DNA from: Myxococcales bacterium
GTDB taxonomy: Bacteria; Myxococcota_A; Polyangia; Polyangiales; Polyangiaceae
Length of the DNA stretch: 64,000 bases
Reading direction: 5' to 3'
Assembly (NCBI GenBank): GCA_013297655.1
Contig: JAAFHV010000009.1
Span: 25,110-89,109 of the forward strand
Shown: positions 1 through 7,839 of the stretch, piece after piece
Numbering within the stretch: position 1 is the first letter of the stretch
Layout of the letters: each line of letters opens with the position of its first letter
Made by a program: the position numbers and the translations under genes
Notes under the pieces: generated by a model
The model's database searches: none
Seen by the model: only the letters and a program-made list of their open reading frames with translations
What the model was told of the DNA's origin: nothing

Positions 1-301
1 GGGAGACGGCGCGGCCGTCGCCGACCACGCGCGCGCGGTCCTCGCCGTCGGGGCGTGCTTTCAGATCTTCGACGGGGCGCAGGTCGTCGCCGCTGGCGCC
101 TTGCGCGGTCTGCGAGACACGCGAATACCTGGGCTGATCGCGGTGGGGTGTTATGGGCTGCTAGCCCCGCTCGCGGCGTGGCTCGCGGCGGTTCCGCTTG
201 GCCTCGGCGTCGTCGGGATTTGGGCGGGCCTCGCAGCCGCGCTCGGCGTGGTGGCCGTGGCGCTCGTGGCCCGATTCCTCGCCCTCACATCGACGCGCTG
301 A
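1..301 (+). CDS. MATE-family multidrug/toxin exporter, C-terminal fragment
   Basis: Only the last ~99 residues are in the window; the frame is already open at base 2. The peptide contains the conserved late-MATE segment FQIFDGAQVVAAGALRG-RDT (about bases 59-120) followed by two hydrophobic stretches with PLAAWLAAVPLGLGVVGIW, matching the end of NorM/DinF-type exporters, which move cationic compounds out using Na+ or H+ gradients across the inner membrane. It ends at TGA 299-301. The copper island begins about 310 bases downstream, so it is probably an unrelated neighbour. Family assignment is good; substrate unknown. Confidence 0.85.
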   Translation, partial: GDGAAVADHARAVLAVGACFQIFDGAQVVAAGALRGLRDTRIPGLIAVGCYGLLAPLAAWLAAVPLGLGVVGIWAGLAAALGVVAVALVARFLALTSTR

Positions 302-610
302 CCACGTCTGCAGGCCGATAGAGCGACGCACGGTCTGAGGTGCTCGACCTGAACCGCCGCGGCGTGCGCGGAATGTGGGTCACGCTGTTTCGGTCGCCTA
401 GCTATTCAGGGGGCGCGCTGGTGCAAAGTTACCCCGCACGAGCTCGTTTCGTTTACCCCGCAACCCATTTCATCGCGACGTGTGTTCGTCGGCTCTCTCT
501 CCTGCCGCTGCCTGACAGGTGTCTGTATCGAACGACAGGCCCGGTTTTTTTCGAGCCTCGCTGTCATCCGGAGGTCGGTCGTGCGTCTCCTGACCGAGGA
601 GCAGCCCCCT
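302..610. other. Intergenic region holding the first copper-regulon promoter
   Basis: No convincing gene is seen in these 309 bases. The only structured part is the promoter-like site at 545-588 (annotated separately) and the Shine-Dalgarno AGGAG at 597-601 of the next gene. A long open frame starting at 482 covers part of this stretch, but its first 43 residues have no family character and the downstream ATG at 611 has the better ribosome site. Confidence 0.5.
545..588 (+). promoter_or_regulatory. Predicted ECF-type promoter P1 (HMBD lipoprotein-copA)
   Basis: A run of seven T (545-551) then CG is followed after 8 bases by TGTCATCCG (562-570) and, 11 bases later, TGCGTCT (582-588). Read as an ECF promoter, the -35 is TGTCATC and the -10 is CGTC (584-587), 15 bases apart. 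The same blocks with identical spacing occur at 3610-3653. Use by the ECF sigma factor at 7321 is inferred. Confidence 0.6.
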
Positions 611-937
611 ATGTCCCGAATCTTCATCACGATCATGTGTACCGCGCTCGGCGCGTGCCGAAGCTCGGCGCCCGAGGACGCCGTCCACCGTGCGCCATCG
701 GCAGAGCCCTCGAGCCCGGTCGCGGCCCGTCCGGTCGTGAGCGAGCCCATGTCGTTGCCTCTGCAGTTGCCAGCCACCGCGAGCACCGCGCCCGCTATCG
801 CCACGCGTGTCACCGCTTCGGCGAGCACGAAGCACCAGGAAACCCACCGCTACGTCTGCCCGATGCACCCGAACGTCGTCCGTCACGCCCCGGGCGACTG
901 CCCCGAGTGCGGCATGCACCTCGTGGCGCCTAATTGA
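611..937 (+). CDS. Heavy-metal-binding-domain (HMBD) lipoprotein
   Basis: A 108-residue protein. Residues 1-16 form a lipoprotein signal with lipobox LGAC (Cys16), then a Pro/Ser/Thr-rich linker, then a C-terminal metal-binding module YVCPMHPNV...PGDCPECGMHL (about residues 80-104). That CPMHP...CPxCGM pattern is the HMBD module seen at the N-terminus of many copper ATPases; here it sits on a lipid-anchored periplasmic or outer-membrane protein, so a copper-binding or copper-handing role outside the inner membrane is likely. ATG 611 was chosen because AGGAG (597-601) lies 9 bases upstream. It is the first gene after promoter P1 and 61 bases before copA. Confidence 0.8.
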   Translation: MSRIFITIMCTALGACRSSAPEDAVHRAPSAEPSSPVAARPVVSEPMSLPLQLPATASTAPAIATRVTASASTKHQETHRYVCPMHPNVVRHAPGDCPECGMHLVAPN

Positions 938-998
938 GGCCAAAGATGACGACCCGATCCAACCACGCGCCTCATGTTCCTTCGACACGGAGAACGCT

Positions 999-3515
999 AT
1001 GTCCACCACACCGATGAGCTCCACGCCAGTCGAGCTCGACTTGCCCGTAGGCGGAATGACCTGCGCGAGCTGAGTGCGACGCGTCGAGACGGCGCTCTCT
1101 CGCACCGCAGGCGTCGCCTCCGCCGACGTCAACTACGCGCTCGGACGCGCGAGGATCACCTACGACCCTTCGAAAGCGAGCCGCGCCCAGATTGCCGACG
1201 CCATCGTCGACGCGGGGTACGACGTTCCCGCGCCGGAGGTCGCGAGCGAGGAGCGAATCGAGCTCGGGGTGCTCGGCATGACGTGCGCCGCGTGCGTGCG
1301 CCGCATCGAGAACGCCATCGGTGCCGTGCCCGGTGTGGCAAAAGCGGAAGTCGATCTCGTTCGTCACATCGCCACGGTCACGTTCTCCCCTGCCGCCACG
1401 TCGGTCGAGGCGATCTCGGCCGCGATCGAGGGCGCCGGGTACGAGGTGGTGCGCGACGACACGAGCGCCCAAGCTGGCCACGACGCGAGCGAGGCGCGCG
1501 CAAAAGCGATCGAGGACGCGGAGGAGCGCGAGACCGTCTCGATGCGGCGCGGCTTCATCGTCGCCGCGGCGCTGACCGTCCCGCTGCTCGTGGTCGCGAT
1601 GTCGCACGGAGCGATGCCATGGACCGAGACGAGCTTCGGCCGATGGCTCCAGCTCGCCCTCGCCACGCCGGTCGTGCTCGGCCCTGGGCGCCGTTTCTTT
1701 CGCCTCGCGTGGGTCGCAGCGAAGCACCGCGCCGCAGACATGAACACGCTCGTCGCGCTCGGTGCAGGAGCGGCCTGGCTCTACTCGACCATCGCGCTCG
1801 TAGCCCCCGGCCTCTTCCCTCACGCCGCGCACGGTGCGGTGCCTCATCTCTACTTCGAGGCCGCTGCTGCGGTGCTCACGTTCGTGCTCCTCGGGAAGAT
1901 GCTCGAGGCCCGCGCCCGGAAGCGTCTGTCCGACGCCGTGCGCGGGCTCTTGGCCCTTCAGCCGAAGATGGCGCGCAGGGTTCGGGGCGACGCCGAAGAG
2001 GAAATCCCGATCGCCGCGCTGCGACCAGGTGACCTTGTGCGCGTGCGTCCGGGCGAGCGCATCCCCGCCGACGGTAGCGTCGTCGCGGGCACGTCTGCCG
2101 TCGACGAGGCCATGCTCACCGGAGAGAGCTTGCCGGTCGACAAGGTCGTCGGCGACCCCGTGCACGGAGGCACGCTCAACCAGAGCGGAGCTGTCACCTT
2201 CCGCGTCGAGCGCGCCGGAAAAGGAACCGCGCTCGCCCGGATCGTGGAAGCGGTAGAACAGGCGCAGGGCAGCAAAGCTCCGATCGCGCGCCTCGCGGAC
2301 ACGGTGAGCGGCATCTTCGTTCCGATCGTGCTCGCGATCGCGATCGTGACGTTCATCGTATGGACGGCGATCGATCCCACGTCCACCGGCATCGCGATCG
2401 CCGTCGAGCGGCTCGTGGCGGTGCTCGTGATCGCCTGCCCCTGCGCGCTCGGCCTCGCCACTCCCGCGGCGGTCGCGGTAGGCACGGGCCGCGGCGCCGA
2501 GCTCGGGATCTTGGTGAAGGGAGGGGCTGCGCTGGAAGGGCTCAGCCGGATCACGAGCGTGCTCCTCGACAAGACCGGCACCGTCACCGAGGGCAAGCCC
2601 AAGCTCACCGACGTGGTGCCCGCCGCGGGAAGGGAGCCGGCGGAGCTGCTCGCCGCGGCCGCGAGCGTCGAGCTCGAGAGCGAGCATCCCCTCGCGAAGG
2701 CGGTGGTCGCGGGCGCGCGCGAGCGAGGCGCAGAGCCACGTGCAGGGGAAGGCTTCGTCAGCCGCGCGGGCAAGGGCGTGAGCGCCCTCGTCGCGGGTCG
2801 AGAGGTGCGGGTGGGGACCGCTTCGTGGCTCCGCGAGGCAGGGGCCGACACGTCTGCCCTCGAGACCGACGCGGAGAAGCTCGCCGGCGCAGGCAAGACC
2901 CCGTTCTTCGTTTCCATCGACGGCAAGCTCGCCGGCCTCGTCGCCGTCGCCGACACCCCCGCACGCGGCGCGCGCGAGGCCATCGCCGCGCTTCGGGCTC
3001 TCGGCGTGCGGGTCACGATGCTCACCGGCGACCGCGAGCGCACCGCGCGGGCGATTGCCGACACGCTGGGGATCGACGCCGTGGTCGCGGAGGTCAGCCC
3101 GGAAGACAAAGCGCGCACCGTCGCCGAAGAGCGCGCCAAAGGCGAGGTGGTCATGATGGTCGGGGACGGCATCAACGATGCTCCGGCGCTCGCCGGCGCG
3201 CACGTGGGGGTCGCGATCGGTGGCGGGGTGGACGTCGCCGTCGCCGCCGCCGACGTGGCGCTGCTCCGCGAAGGGATCACGAGCTTGCCGGTCGCGCTCC
3301 GGCTCGGTCGGGCGACCATGAGCACGATCCGTCGCAACCTATTTTGGGCATTCGTGTACAACCTCGTGGGCATTCCACTCGCCGCCGGCGCGCTCTACCC
3401 GCTCATGGGCTGGCAGCTCTCTCCCGTCATCGCGAGCGCGGCGATGTCACTCTCGAGCGTGTCGGTCTTGGCGAGCTCGCTTCTGCTGCGCTCGTTCGCG
3501 AGGAGCAAACGCTGA
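999..3515 (+). CDS. copA: Copper-exporting P1B-type ATPase (CopA) with in-frame TGA at codon 25
   Basis: Inner-membrane ATPase that pumps Cu(I) out of the cytoplasm. Read from ATG 999 (GGAG at 989-992) it is 838 codons. Codons 20-25 read MTCAS-TGA, where HMA domains have MTCxxC, so the TGA replaces the second metal-binding Cys of HMA1; the frame then continues without a break. A second, intact HMA domain follows ([15 protein letters not shown]). Then come the transmembrane bundle with the CPC ion-binding motif ([12 protein letters not shown]), the TGES actuator motif, the phosphorylation site [10 protein letters not shown], the HP motif ([10 protein letters not shown]) and GDGINDAP. If TGA is a stop, translation could only resume at GTG 1074 directly behind it, which has no Shine-Dalgarno and would leave a headless HMA1. 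It lies downstream of the HMBD lipoprotein under P1. Either a selenocysteine codon or a nonsense change; everything after it is intact. Confidence 0.85.
1071..1073 (+). other. In-frame TGA replacing a copper-ligand Cys codon (candidate selenocysteine)
   Basis: Directly seen: GAATGACCTGCGCGAGC then TGA then GTGCGACGCGTC, i.e. G-M-T-C-A-S-(TGA)-V-R-R-V-E-T-A-L in the copA frame. All other HMA domains nearby have TGC at this position. The bases just after the TGA can fold: GTGCGA (1074-1079) is the exact reverse complement of TCGCAC (1100-1105), and inside it GCGTC/GGCGC can pair around a GAGAC loop, or CGAGA/TCTCG around an 8-base loop starting 16 bases after the TGA. Bacterial SECIS hairpins lie here, but GC-rich DNA forms such stems easily, so the fold is weak evidence. 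Confidence 0.5.
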
Positions 3516-3609
3516 AACGAGGCTACCGGGCACGACGATCGGGCCGCGCTCATGGCGAGCGCGGCCCGCGAAGCGTTCGCGGGGTTCGATCGCAAGACCC
3601 ACGATTCGA

Positions 3610-3653
3610 TTTTTTTCGCTCGGTGGTGTCATCCGTCGACGAGCGCTGCGTCT
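3610..3653 (+). promoter_or_regulatory. Predicted ECF-type promoter P2 (copZ)
   Basis: Seven T (3610-3616), CG, 8 bases, TGTCATCCG (3627-3635), 11 bases, TGCGTCT (3647-3653): the same blocks and spacings as P1 at 545-588. The proposed -10 CGTC is at 3649-3652, so the transcript would start near 3660, 35-45 bases before the chaperone start codon. Confidence 0.6.
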
Positions 3654-3704
3654 TCGAGTCAGACGCCGCGAACGAGCTTCGCAGCGCAGAAAGAGATGAC
3701 TCCC

Positions 3705-3917
3705 ATGAACCCCAAAGAGACTACGCTGACCGTCGAGAACATGACCTGCGGCGCATGCGTGCGGCATGTCACGAGCGCGCTGAAGGCGATCGCCGGAGTC
3801 GACACCGTGGACGTCGACTTGAGCACGGCAAAGGTGCGCGTCACGCACGGCGCGGGTGTGCCTGCCCCTGCCGCCTTCGTGACAGCGCTCGAGCAAGCGG
3901 GTTATCCCGCTCGGTAG
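3705..3917 (+). CDS. copZ: HMA-domain copper chaperone (CopZ-like)
   Basis: A ~70-residue cytosolic protein made of one heavy-metal-associated domain: LTVENMTCGACVRHVTSALKAI...VDTVDVDLSTAKVRV...FVTALEQAGYPAR. The MTCGAC motif binds Cu(I) and the fold normally hands it to the HMA domains of a CopA ATPase, here the gene just upstream. ATG 3705 is preferred because AAAGAG lies 9 bases upstream; ATG 3696 (3 residues longer) is in frame but abuts that ribosome site. It has its own promoter-like site P2, so the chaperone can be made separately from copA. A longer open frame to 3552 would have to start upstream of P2 and is rejected. Confidence 0.85.
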   Translation: MNPKETTLTVENMTCGACVRHVTSALKAIAGVDTVDVDLSTAKVRVTHGAGVPAPAAFVTALEQAGYPAR

Positions 3918-3999
3918 GAAACGCGCGCGGGAGGTGGTGGGGCGCGCGGCACCGTACGGCGGGACGCGCTCCGCCTCACGCGTTCACGCCAAGAAAAAT

Positions 4000-4026
4000 G
4001 GTCACGTTCGGCCGCCTGCCCGCTAG
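4000..4026 (+). promoter_or_regulatory. Predicted ECF-type promoter P3 (HMBD lipoprotein-tolC-oxidase)
   Basis: An A-rich tract (AAGAAAAAT, 3991-3999) precedes GGTCACG (4000-4006), 14 bases, CGCTAG (4021-4026) with CAGG following. The same GTCAC and CGCTAGCAG blocks with a 14-base spacer occur at 7235-7263. A variant of the P1/P2 pattern; functional link is inferred. Confidence 0.5.
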
Positions 4027-4057
4027 CAGGGACGGTCACTCACCGAAGGAGCTCTTT

Positions 4058-4453
4058 GTGTCCCACTCATCCAGGCTTGTCTCCGCACCGCTCGCATTCG
4101 CCCTCGTGTTGCTAGGGGCTTGTTCACCTTCCGCCGCCCCTGTCTCGCAATCGGCCACCGACCCATCGAACCCTTCGGCGCCGGAGGGCCCCGCCGCAGC
4201 GGTCGCCGCCCCGGCTCCGCCCTCGGTCACGTCGGCGTCGGCGCCAGGTGATGCCCACGCGGGCCACTCTCACGACGACCACGGCGGCGCCACGCCCACG
4301 ACATCGACCTCCTCGACGACCGCGTCTGCGTCGGCCGCGTCGGCCGCGCCTTCGCAAGGGGTCACGTACGTGTGTCCGATGCACCCCGAGGTCACCTCGG
4401 CCACGCCCGGCGTCTGCCCGAAGTGCAACATGAAGTTGGTCCCCAAGAAATGA
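4058..4453 (+). CDS. Second HMBD lipoprotein
   Basis: 131 residues from GTG 4058, chosen for the strong GAAGGAG (4045-4051) 6 bases upstream. The signal peptide ends in lipobox LLGAC (Cys22). A long Ala/Pro/Ser/Thr linker contains a His-rich patch (HAGHSHDDHGG, around residue 70), and the end is a heavy-metal-binding module YVCPMHPEV...PGVCPKCNMKLVPKK. The His patch plus the Cys/Met module suggest copper binding at the periplasmic side. The stop overlaps the start of the next gene (ATGA at 4450-4453), so it is translationally coupled to the TolC-like protein. Paralogue in design, not closely in sequence, of the lipoprotein at 611. Confidence 0.8.
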   Translation: MSHSSRLVSAPLAFALVLLGACSPSAAPVSQSATDPSNPSAPEGPAAAVAAPAPPSVTSASAPGDAHAGHSHDDHGGATPTTSTSSTTASASAASAAPSQGVTYVCPMHPEVTSATPGVCPKCNMKLVPKK

Positions 4454-5943
4454 AACGTCGGCTCCGTCAGCTCGCGATCGCGATCACGCTCTCCCTCGCC
4501 GCCGGAGGTTGCGCGTCGACCTCGGCGAAGCCGGCCCTCGACGAGGTGGCCTCCGCGGTAAAGGCGCGCTCGGGGCACTCCCTTCGCAAGGGAGCGGACG
4601 GGGCCGAGGACAAGGAGGCCGAGCGCGCGATCGATGGCCTCCTCGCGCGCCCGCTCAGCGCCGACGCGGCGGTGCAGATCGCCCTTTTGCTCAGTCCGCA
4701 CCTGCGGGCAAAGCTCGAGGAGCTTTCCATCGCGCGCGCGGACTTCGTTCAGGCTGGGCTCTTGAAGAACCCTGTCTTCGGGATCGGCAGAACCGCTTGG
4801 GAATCGGAGCACATCGATCCGAACCTCTTCATGACGGTAGAGCAAGACTTCCTCGACGCCGTCACGATCCCGCTCCGCAAGCGCGTGGCCGCGACCGAGC
4901 TCGAAGCGACGAAGCTCTCGATCGCCGACGAGATCCTCTCGCTCGCCGCCGAGACGCGCACGGCGTTCTACGAAGCGCAGGCTGCCGAAGAGGTCGCCGA
5001 GATGCGCGCGCTGGTGGACGACGCCGCCCACACGGCGGCCGAGATCGCGCGGGCCCAGCACGCCGCGGGCAACATGAACGACCTCACCCTCACGAACGAG
5101 CTCGGGCTCGCCGCGCAGACCGGCCTCGAGCGCAAACGCGCCGCGGTCGCCTCGGCGGTGGCGCGAGAGACCCTGAACAAACACATGGGCACGTGGGGTT
5201 CGCGCGCGGGGTGGAAGCTCGCAGCCAAGCTGCCCGATGTTCCGTCTTCGGAGCCGAGCTTGGAGCGCCTCGAGAGCCACGCGATCGCCGATCGCCTCGA
5301 CGTGGCAGCGGCGCGGCGAAACGTACAGGCGATGGGCTACACGCTCTCGCTCGCGAAGACGACGCGCTGGACCGGGATGGTGAACGTGGCCGTCGAAGCA
5401 GGCCGCCTCCGCGGGTCGGAGAAGATCTCGTTCGGCCCGACGGTGTCTTTCGAGATTCCCCTCTTCGACCAGCGACAGGCGCAGATCGCGAAGCTAGAGG
5501 CCTATCACCGGCGCGCCGAGCGAAACCTGGAGGCCCTCGCGGTGGACGTCCGCGCAGACGTTCGGGCAGCGCGCGCGCGCGTGCTCGCGAGCCGCACGAT
5601 CGCGGAGGACTACGCCAAAACCGTGATCCCGCTCCGCGAGAACAACGTTCGTTACTCCCAAGAGATGTACGACGCGATGCTGCTCGGCGTGTACCAGCTC
5701 ATCCAGTCGAAGCAGGCCGAGTACGACGCGTACCGCGAGTACATCGAGGCCGTGCGCGACTACTGGATCGCGCGCAGCGATCTCGAACGCGCCGTGGGCG
5801 GGAGGCTCGCGACCGAAGGCGCGCCGCGAACGCCACGCACGACGAGCACGCCTGCCGCACCGAGCGGGCCGTCACCGAATCCCGGGCCTCCGTCGCCAGC
5901 GCAACCTCCGCCAGCGGTTTCCCCGAGCCACTCGAACCACTAG
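4450..5943 (+). CDS. TolC-like outer-membrane efflux lipoprotein
   Basis: 497 residues. Signal with lipobox AAGGC (Cys19); then the two long helical repeats of outer-membrane efflux proteins, e.g. LSPHLRAKLEELSIARADFVQAGLLKNPVFGIG, ETRTAFYEAQAAEEVAEMRALVDDA and YDAMLLGVYQLIQSKQAEYDAYREYIEAVRDYWIARSDLERAVGG. Such proteins form the trimeric exit duct of RND or other pumps. No inner-membrane partner is encoded beside it; it is coupled upstream to an HMBD lipoprotein and followed 45 bases later by a multicopper oxidase, so a copper-export role is inferred. The C-terminal ~40 residues are a Pro/Ser/Thr tail unusual for the family. Confidence 0.85.
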   Translation: MKRRLRQLAIAITLSLAAGGCASTSAKPALDEVASAVKARSGHSLRKGADGAEDKEAERAIDGLLARPLSADAAVQIALLLSPHLRAKLEELSIARADFVQAGLLKNPVFGIGRTAWESEHIDPNLFMTVEQDFLDAVTIPLRKRVAATELEATKLSIADEILSLAAETRTAFYEAQAAEEVAEMRALVDDAAHTAAEIARAQHAAGNMNDLTLTNELGLAAQTGLERKRAAVASAVARETLNKHMGTWGSRAGWKLAAKLPDVPSSEPSLERLESHAIADRLDVAAARRNVQAMGYTLSLAKTTRWTGMVNVAVEAGRLRGSEKISFGPTVSFEIPLFDQRQAQIAKLEAYHRRAERNLEALAVDVRADVRAARARVLASRTIAEDYAKTVIPLRENNVRYSQEMYDAMLLGVYQLIQSKQAEYDAYREYIEAVRDYWIARSDLERAVGGRLATEGAPRTPRTTSTPAAPSGPSPNPGPPSPAQPPPAVSPSHSNH

Positions 5944-5988
5944 CCAGCCCGAGAGGCTCGCGTTCTGCCGCATCCCGAAAGGTCTCCC

Positions 5989-7215
5989 ATGGCTTCCCTC
6001 TGCCGCGTCGTGATTGTGTACTTGTTTCTGATGGTGCTCGCGCGCTCTGCCGCCGCGCAGCAAGCTCCACTGCCCTACGTGCCGGTGGTGACCCCGAACG
6101 GGAGCACCCTGCCCTTCGTGATGAACGGCGGCGTAAAGGAGTTTCGGCTCACGGCCGAGCCCGTGAAGCGCGAGTTTGCGAAGGGCATGGTCGTCAACGC
6201 TTGGGGCTACAACGGGTCTACTCCCGGCCCTACCATCGAGGCGGTCGAGGGTGATCGCGTTCGCATCTTCGTGACCAACAAGCTGCCGGAGCGCACTTCG
6301 GTGCACTGGCACGGCATCTTCCTCCCGAACGGGATGGACGGCGTCGCGGGGCTGAACCAGCCGCACATCGAGAAGAACGAGACCTACGTCTACGAGTTCA
6401 CGCTCCGCCAAAACGGGGTGTTCATGTACCACCCGCACTCGGACGAAATGGTGCAGATGGCCCTCGGTATGATGGGCTTCTTCGTGATTCACCCGAAGGT
6501 GGCGCCGACGCCGAAGGTAGATCGCCACTTCCTCGTGATGCTGCACGAGTGGTACGTGGAGCCGGGCACGGCGACGCCGAACCCCAACGTGATGACGGAC
6601 TTCAATCTGTTCACGTTCAATAGCCGTGTATGGCCGGGCACAGACCCGTGGGTCGTAAAAAAGGGCGAGCGGGTGCAGTTCTCGTTCGGCAACCTGTCGA
6701 TGGACAGCCACCCGATTCACGTTCACGGCTACGCGTTCGAGGAGGTAGGCACCGATGGAGGGCCGGTTCCTCGTTCGGCGCGAAGACCAGAGACCACGGT
6801 GAACGTGCCGGTCGGCGCGACGCGGACCGTGGAGATGGTCGCGAACGAAGAAGGCGACTGGGCGTTTCATTGCCACAAATCGCACCACACGATGAACGCG
6901 ATGAGCCACGAAATCCCGAACATGATCGGCGTGCCGCAGCCTGCCTCCGTGGAGCAAAAGGTGCGGTCGCTCCTCCCCGGTTATATGGCGATGGGGGAGA
7001 ACGGAATGGGCAACATGATGGAGATGGGCCGCCCGCGAAACACGCTGCCGATGATGACGGGTGATGGTCCGTTCGGCCCGGTAGAGATGGGCGGCATGTT
7101 CACCATTCTGAAGGTGCGCGCCGGCATCAGCAGCTACGCGGATCCGGGTTGGTACAAGCACCCCGAGGGCACCCTCCCGCGGAACCTCGGGGTGCTCCCT
7201 TCGTCGGGGCGCTGA
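5989..7215 (+). CDS. Periplasmic multicopper oxidase
   Basis: 408 residues with an N-terminal signal peptide ending near ARSAAAQ (residue 24). All four copper-binding motifs are visible: HWHG (106-109), HPH (148-150), HPIHVHG (241-247) and HCHKSHH (294-300, with the type-1 Cys295). Enzymes of this kind oxidise Cu(I) to the less toxic Cu(II) using O2. The C-terminal 80 residues are Met-rich (GYMAMGENGMGNMMEMG, LPMMTG, VEMGGM), similar in style to the methionine-rich copper site of CueO, although the protein is shorter than CueO. It follows the TolC-like gene and precedes the ECF sigma factor. Start ATG 5989 directly precedes the signal peptide. Confidence 0.9.
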   Translation: MASLCRVVIVYLFLMVLARSAAAQQAPLPYVPVVTPNGSTLPFVMNGGVKEFRLTAEPVKREFAKGMVVNAWGYNGSTPGPTIEAVEGDRVRIFVTNKLPERTSVHWHGIFLPNGMDGVAGLNQPHIEKNETYVYEFTLRQNGVFMYHPHSDEMVQMALGMMGFFVIHPKVAPTPKVDRHFLVMLHEWYVEPGTATPNPNVMTDFNLFTFNSRVWPGTDPWVVKKGERVQFSFGNLSMDSHPIHVHGYAFEEVGTDGGPVPRSARRPETTVNVPVGATRTVEMVANEEGDWAFHCHKSHHTMNAMSHEIPNMIGVPQPASVEQKVRSLLPGYMAMGENGMGNMMEMGRPRNTLPMMTGDGPFGPVEMGGMFTILKVRAGISSYADPGWYKHPEGTLPRNLGVLPSSGR

Positions 7216-7233
7216 GAATTATTTCCGCGGGAG

Positions 7234-7260
7234 TGTCACATGCGACGCCGGTCGCGCTAG
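7234..7260 (+). promoter_or_regulatory. Predicted ECF-type promoter P4 (sigma factor gene)
   Basis: TGTCACA (7234-7240), 14 bases, CGCTAG (7255-7260) followed by CAGCAGG; a T-rich stretch TTATTTCC lies about 10 bases upstream of the -35. The site matches P3 in the -10 block and spacer and P1/P2 in the -35 block. Its place in front of the sigma gene suggests autoregulation. Confidence 0.5.
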
Positions 7261-7320
7261 CAGCAGGGCGATCGAGCGCTACGCGGCCAGCCGCTGAGCG
7301 AAGGAGCGGTCGCACGACGG

Positions 7321-7839
7321 ATGGCGGCGACCGAACAACAGCTCGACGAATGGATGGCGGCGCTCGCGCGGGGCGACCGCGACGCGTTCACTCCACTCTT
7401 CCGAGAGCTTCATCCGCGCGCCCTGCGCTTCGCTGCGTACCGCTTGCCCGCGTCGCAGACGGAGGAGCTGGCGCAGCAGGTGCTCGTCGCGGTCTTCGCG
7501 CGCGCGAGCGAGTTCACGCCCGAGCGGGCCGTTCTTCCTTGGTTCTACGCGGTATGCCTGAACGAGGCGCGTCGCATTCAGCGCACCCTCACGGGCAGCG
7601 AGGAGGTGCCGGAGAGCCTCCCGTCGTCGGAGCGGCTGGCCGACGCGATGATGGAGAAGCAGGAGCTCCAACTCGCGCTCGAGCGCGCGATCGCCACGCT
7701 CGACACCCGATCGGCGGAGGCGATCGCGTTCCTCCTCGGGCGCGGCGGAAGGCCGGAGGTCCCGGACGTCACCCTGCGAAAGCGCATCTCACGCGCGTAC
7801 GCGCGGCTGCGCGCCGCGTTCGACGGAGAAGAGCCATGA
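7321..7839 (+). CDS. ECF-family RNA polymerase sigma factor
   Basis: 172 residues. Region 2 spans about residues 15-85 (GDRDAFTPLFRELHPRALRFAAYRL...TEELAQQVLVAVFARASEFT...LPWFYAVCLNEARRIQRTL) and region 4 about 118-168 (ALERAIATLDTRSAEAIAFLLGR...VTLRKRISRAYARLRAAF). It directs RNA polymerase to a dedicated promoter class. It lacks the Cys-rich C-terminal extension of the copper-sensing CorE sigma factors of Myxococcus. The stop overlaps the next start (ATGA at 7836-7839), which encodes a Cys-rich membrane protein, the usual position of an anti-sigma factor. Setting suggests control of the copper genes. Confidence 0.85.
   Translation: MAATEQQLDEWMAALARGDRDAFTPLFRELHPRALRFAAYRLPASQTEELAQQVLVAVFARASEFTPERAVLPWFYAVCLNEARRIQRTLTGSEEVPESLPSSERLADAMMEKQELQLALERAIATLDTRSAEAIAFLLGRGGRPEVPDVTLRKRISRAYARLRAAFDGEEP

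Noticed and set aside
972..3203. 743-codon reverse-strand open frame across copA
   Set aside because: It is antisense to a gene with every P-type ATPase motif; such frames are common at very high third-position GC.
3552..3704. Longer start for the copZ chaperone
   Set aside because: It would begin upstream of the P2 promoter and adds residues unlike any HMA protein.
7149..7835. 416-codon open frame containing the Cys-rich membrane protein
   Set aside because: Its first 229 codons overlap the ECF sigma gene in another frame; the real start is ATG 7836 with the ATGA overlap.
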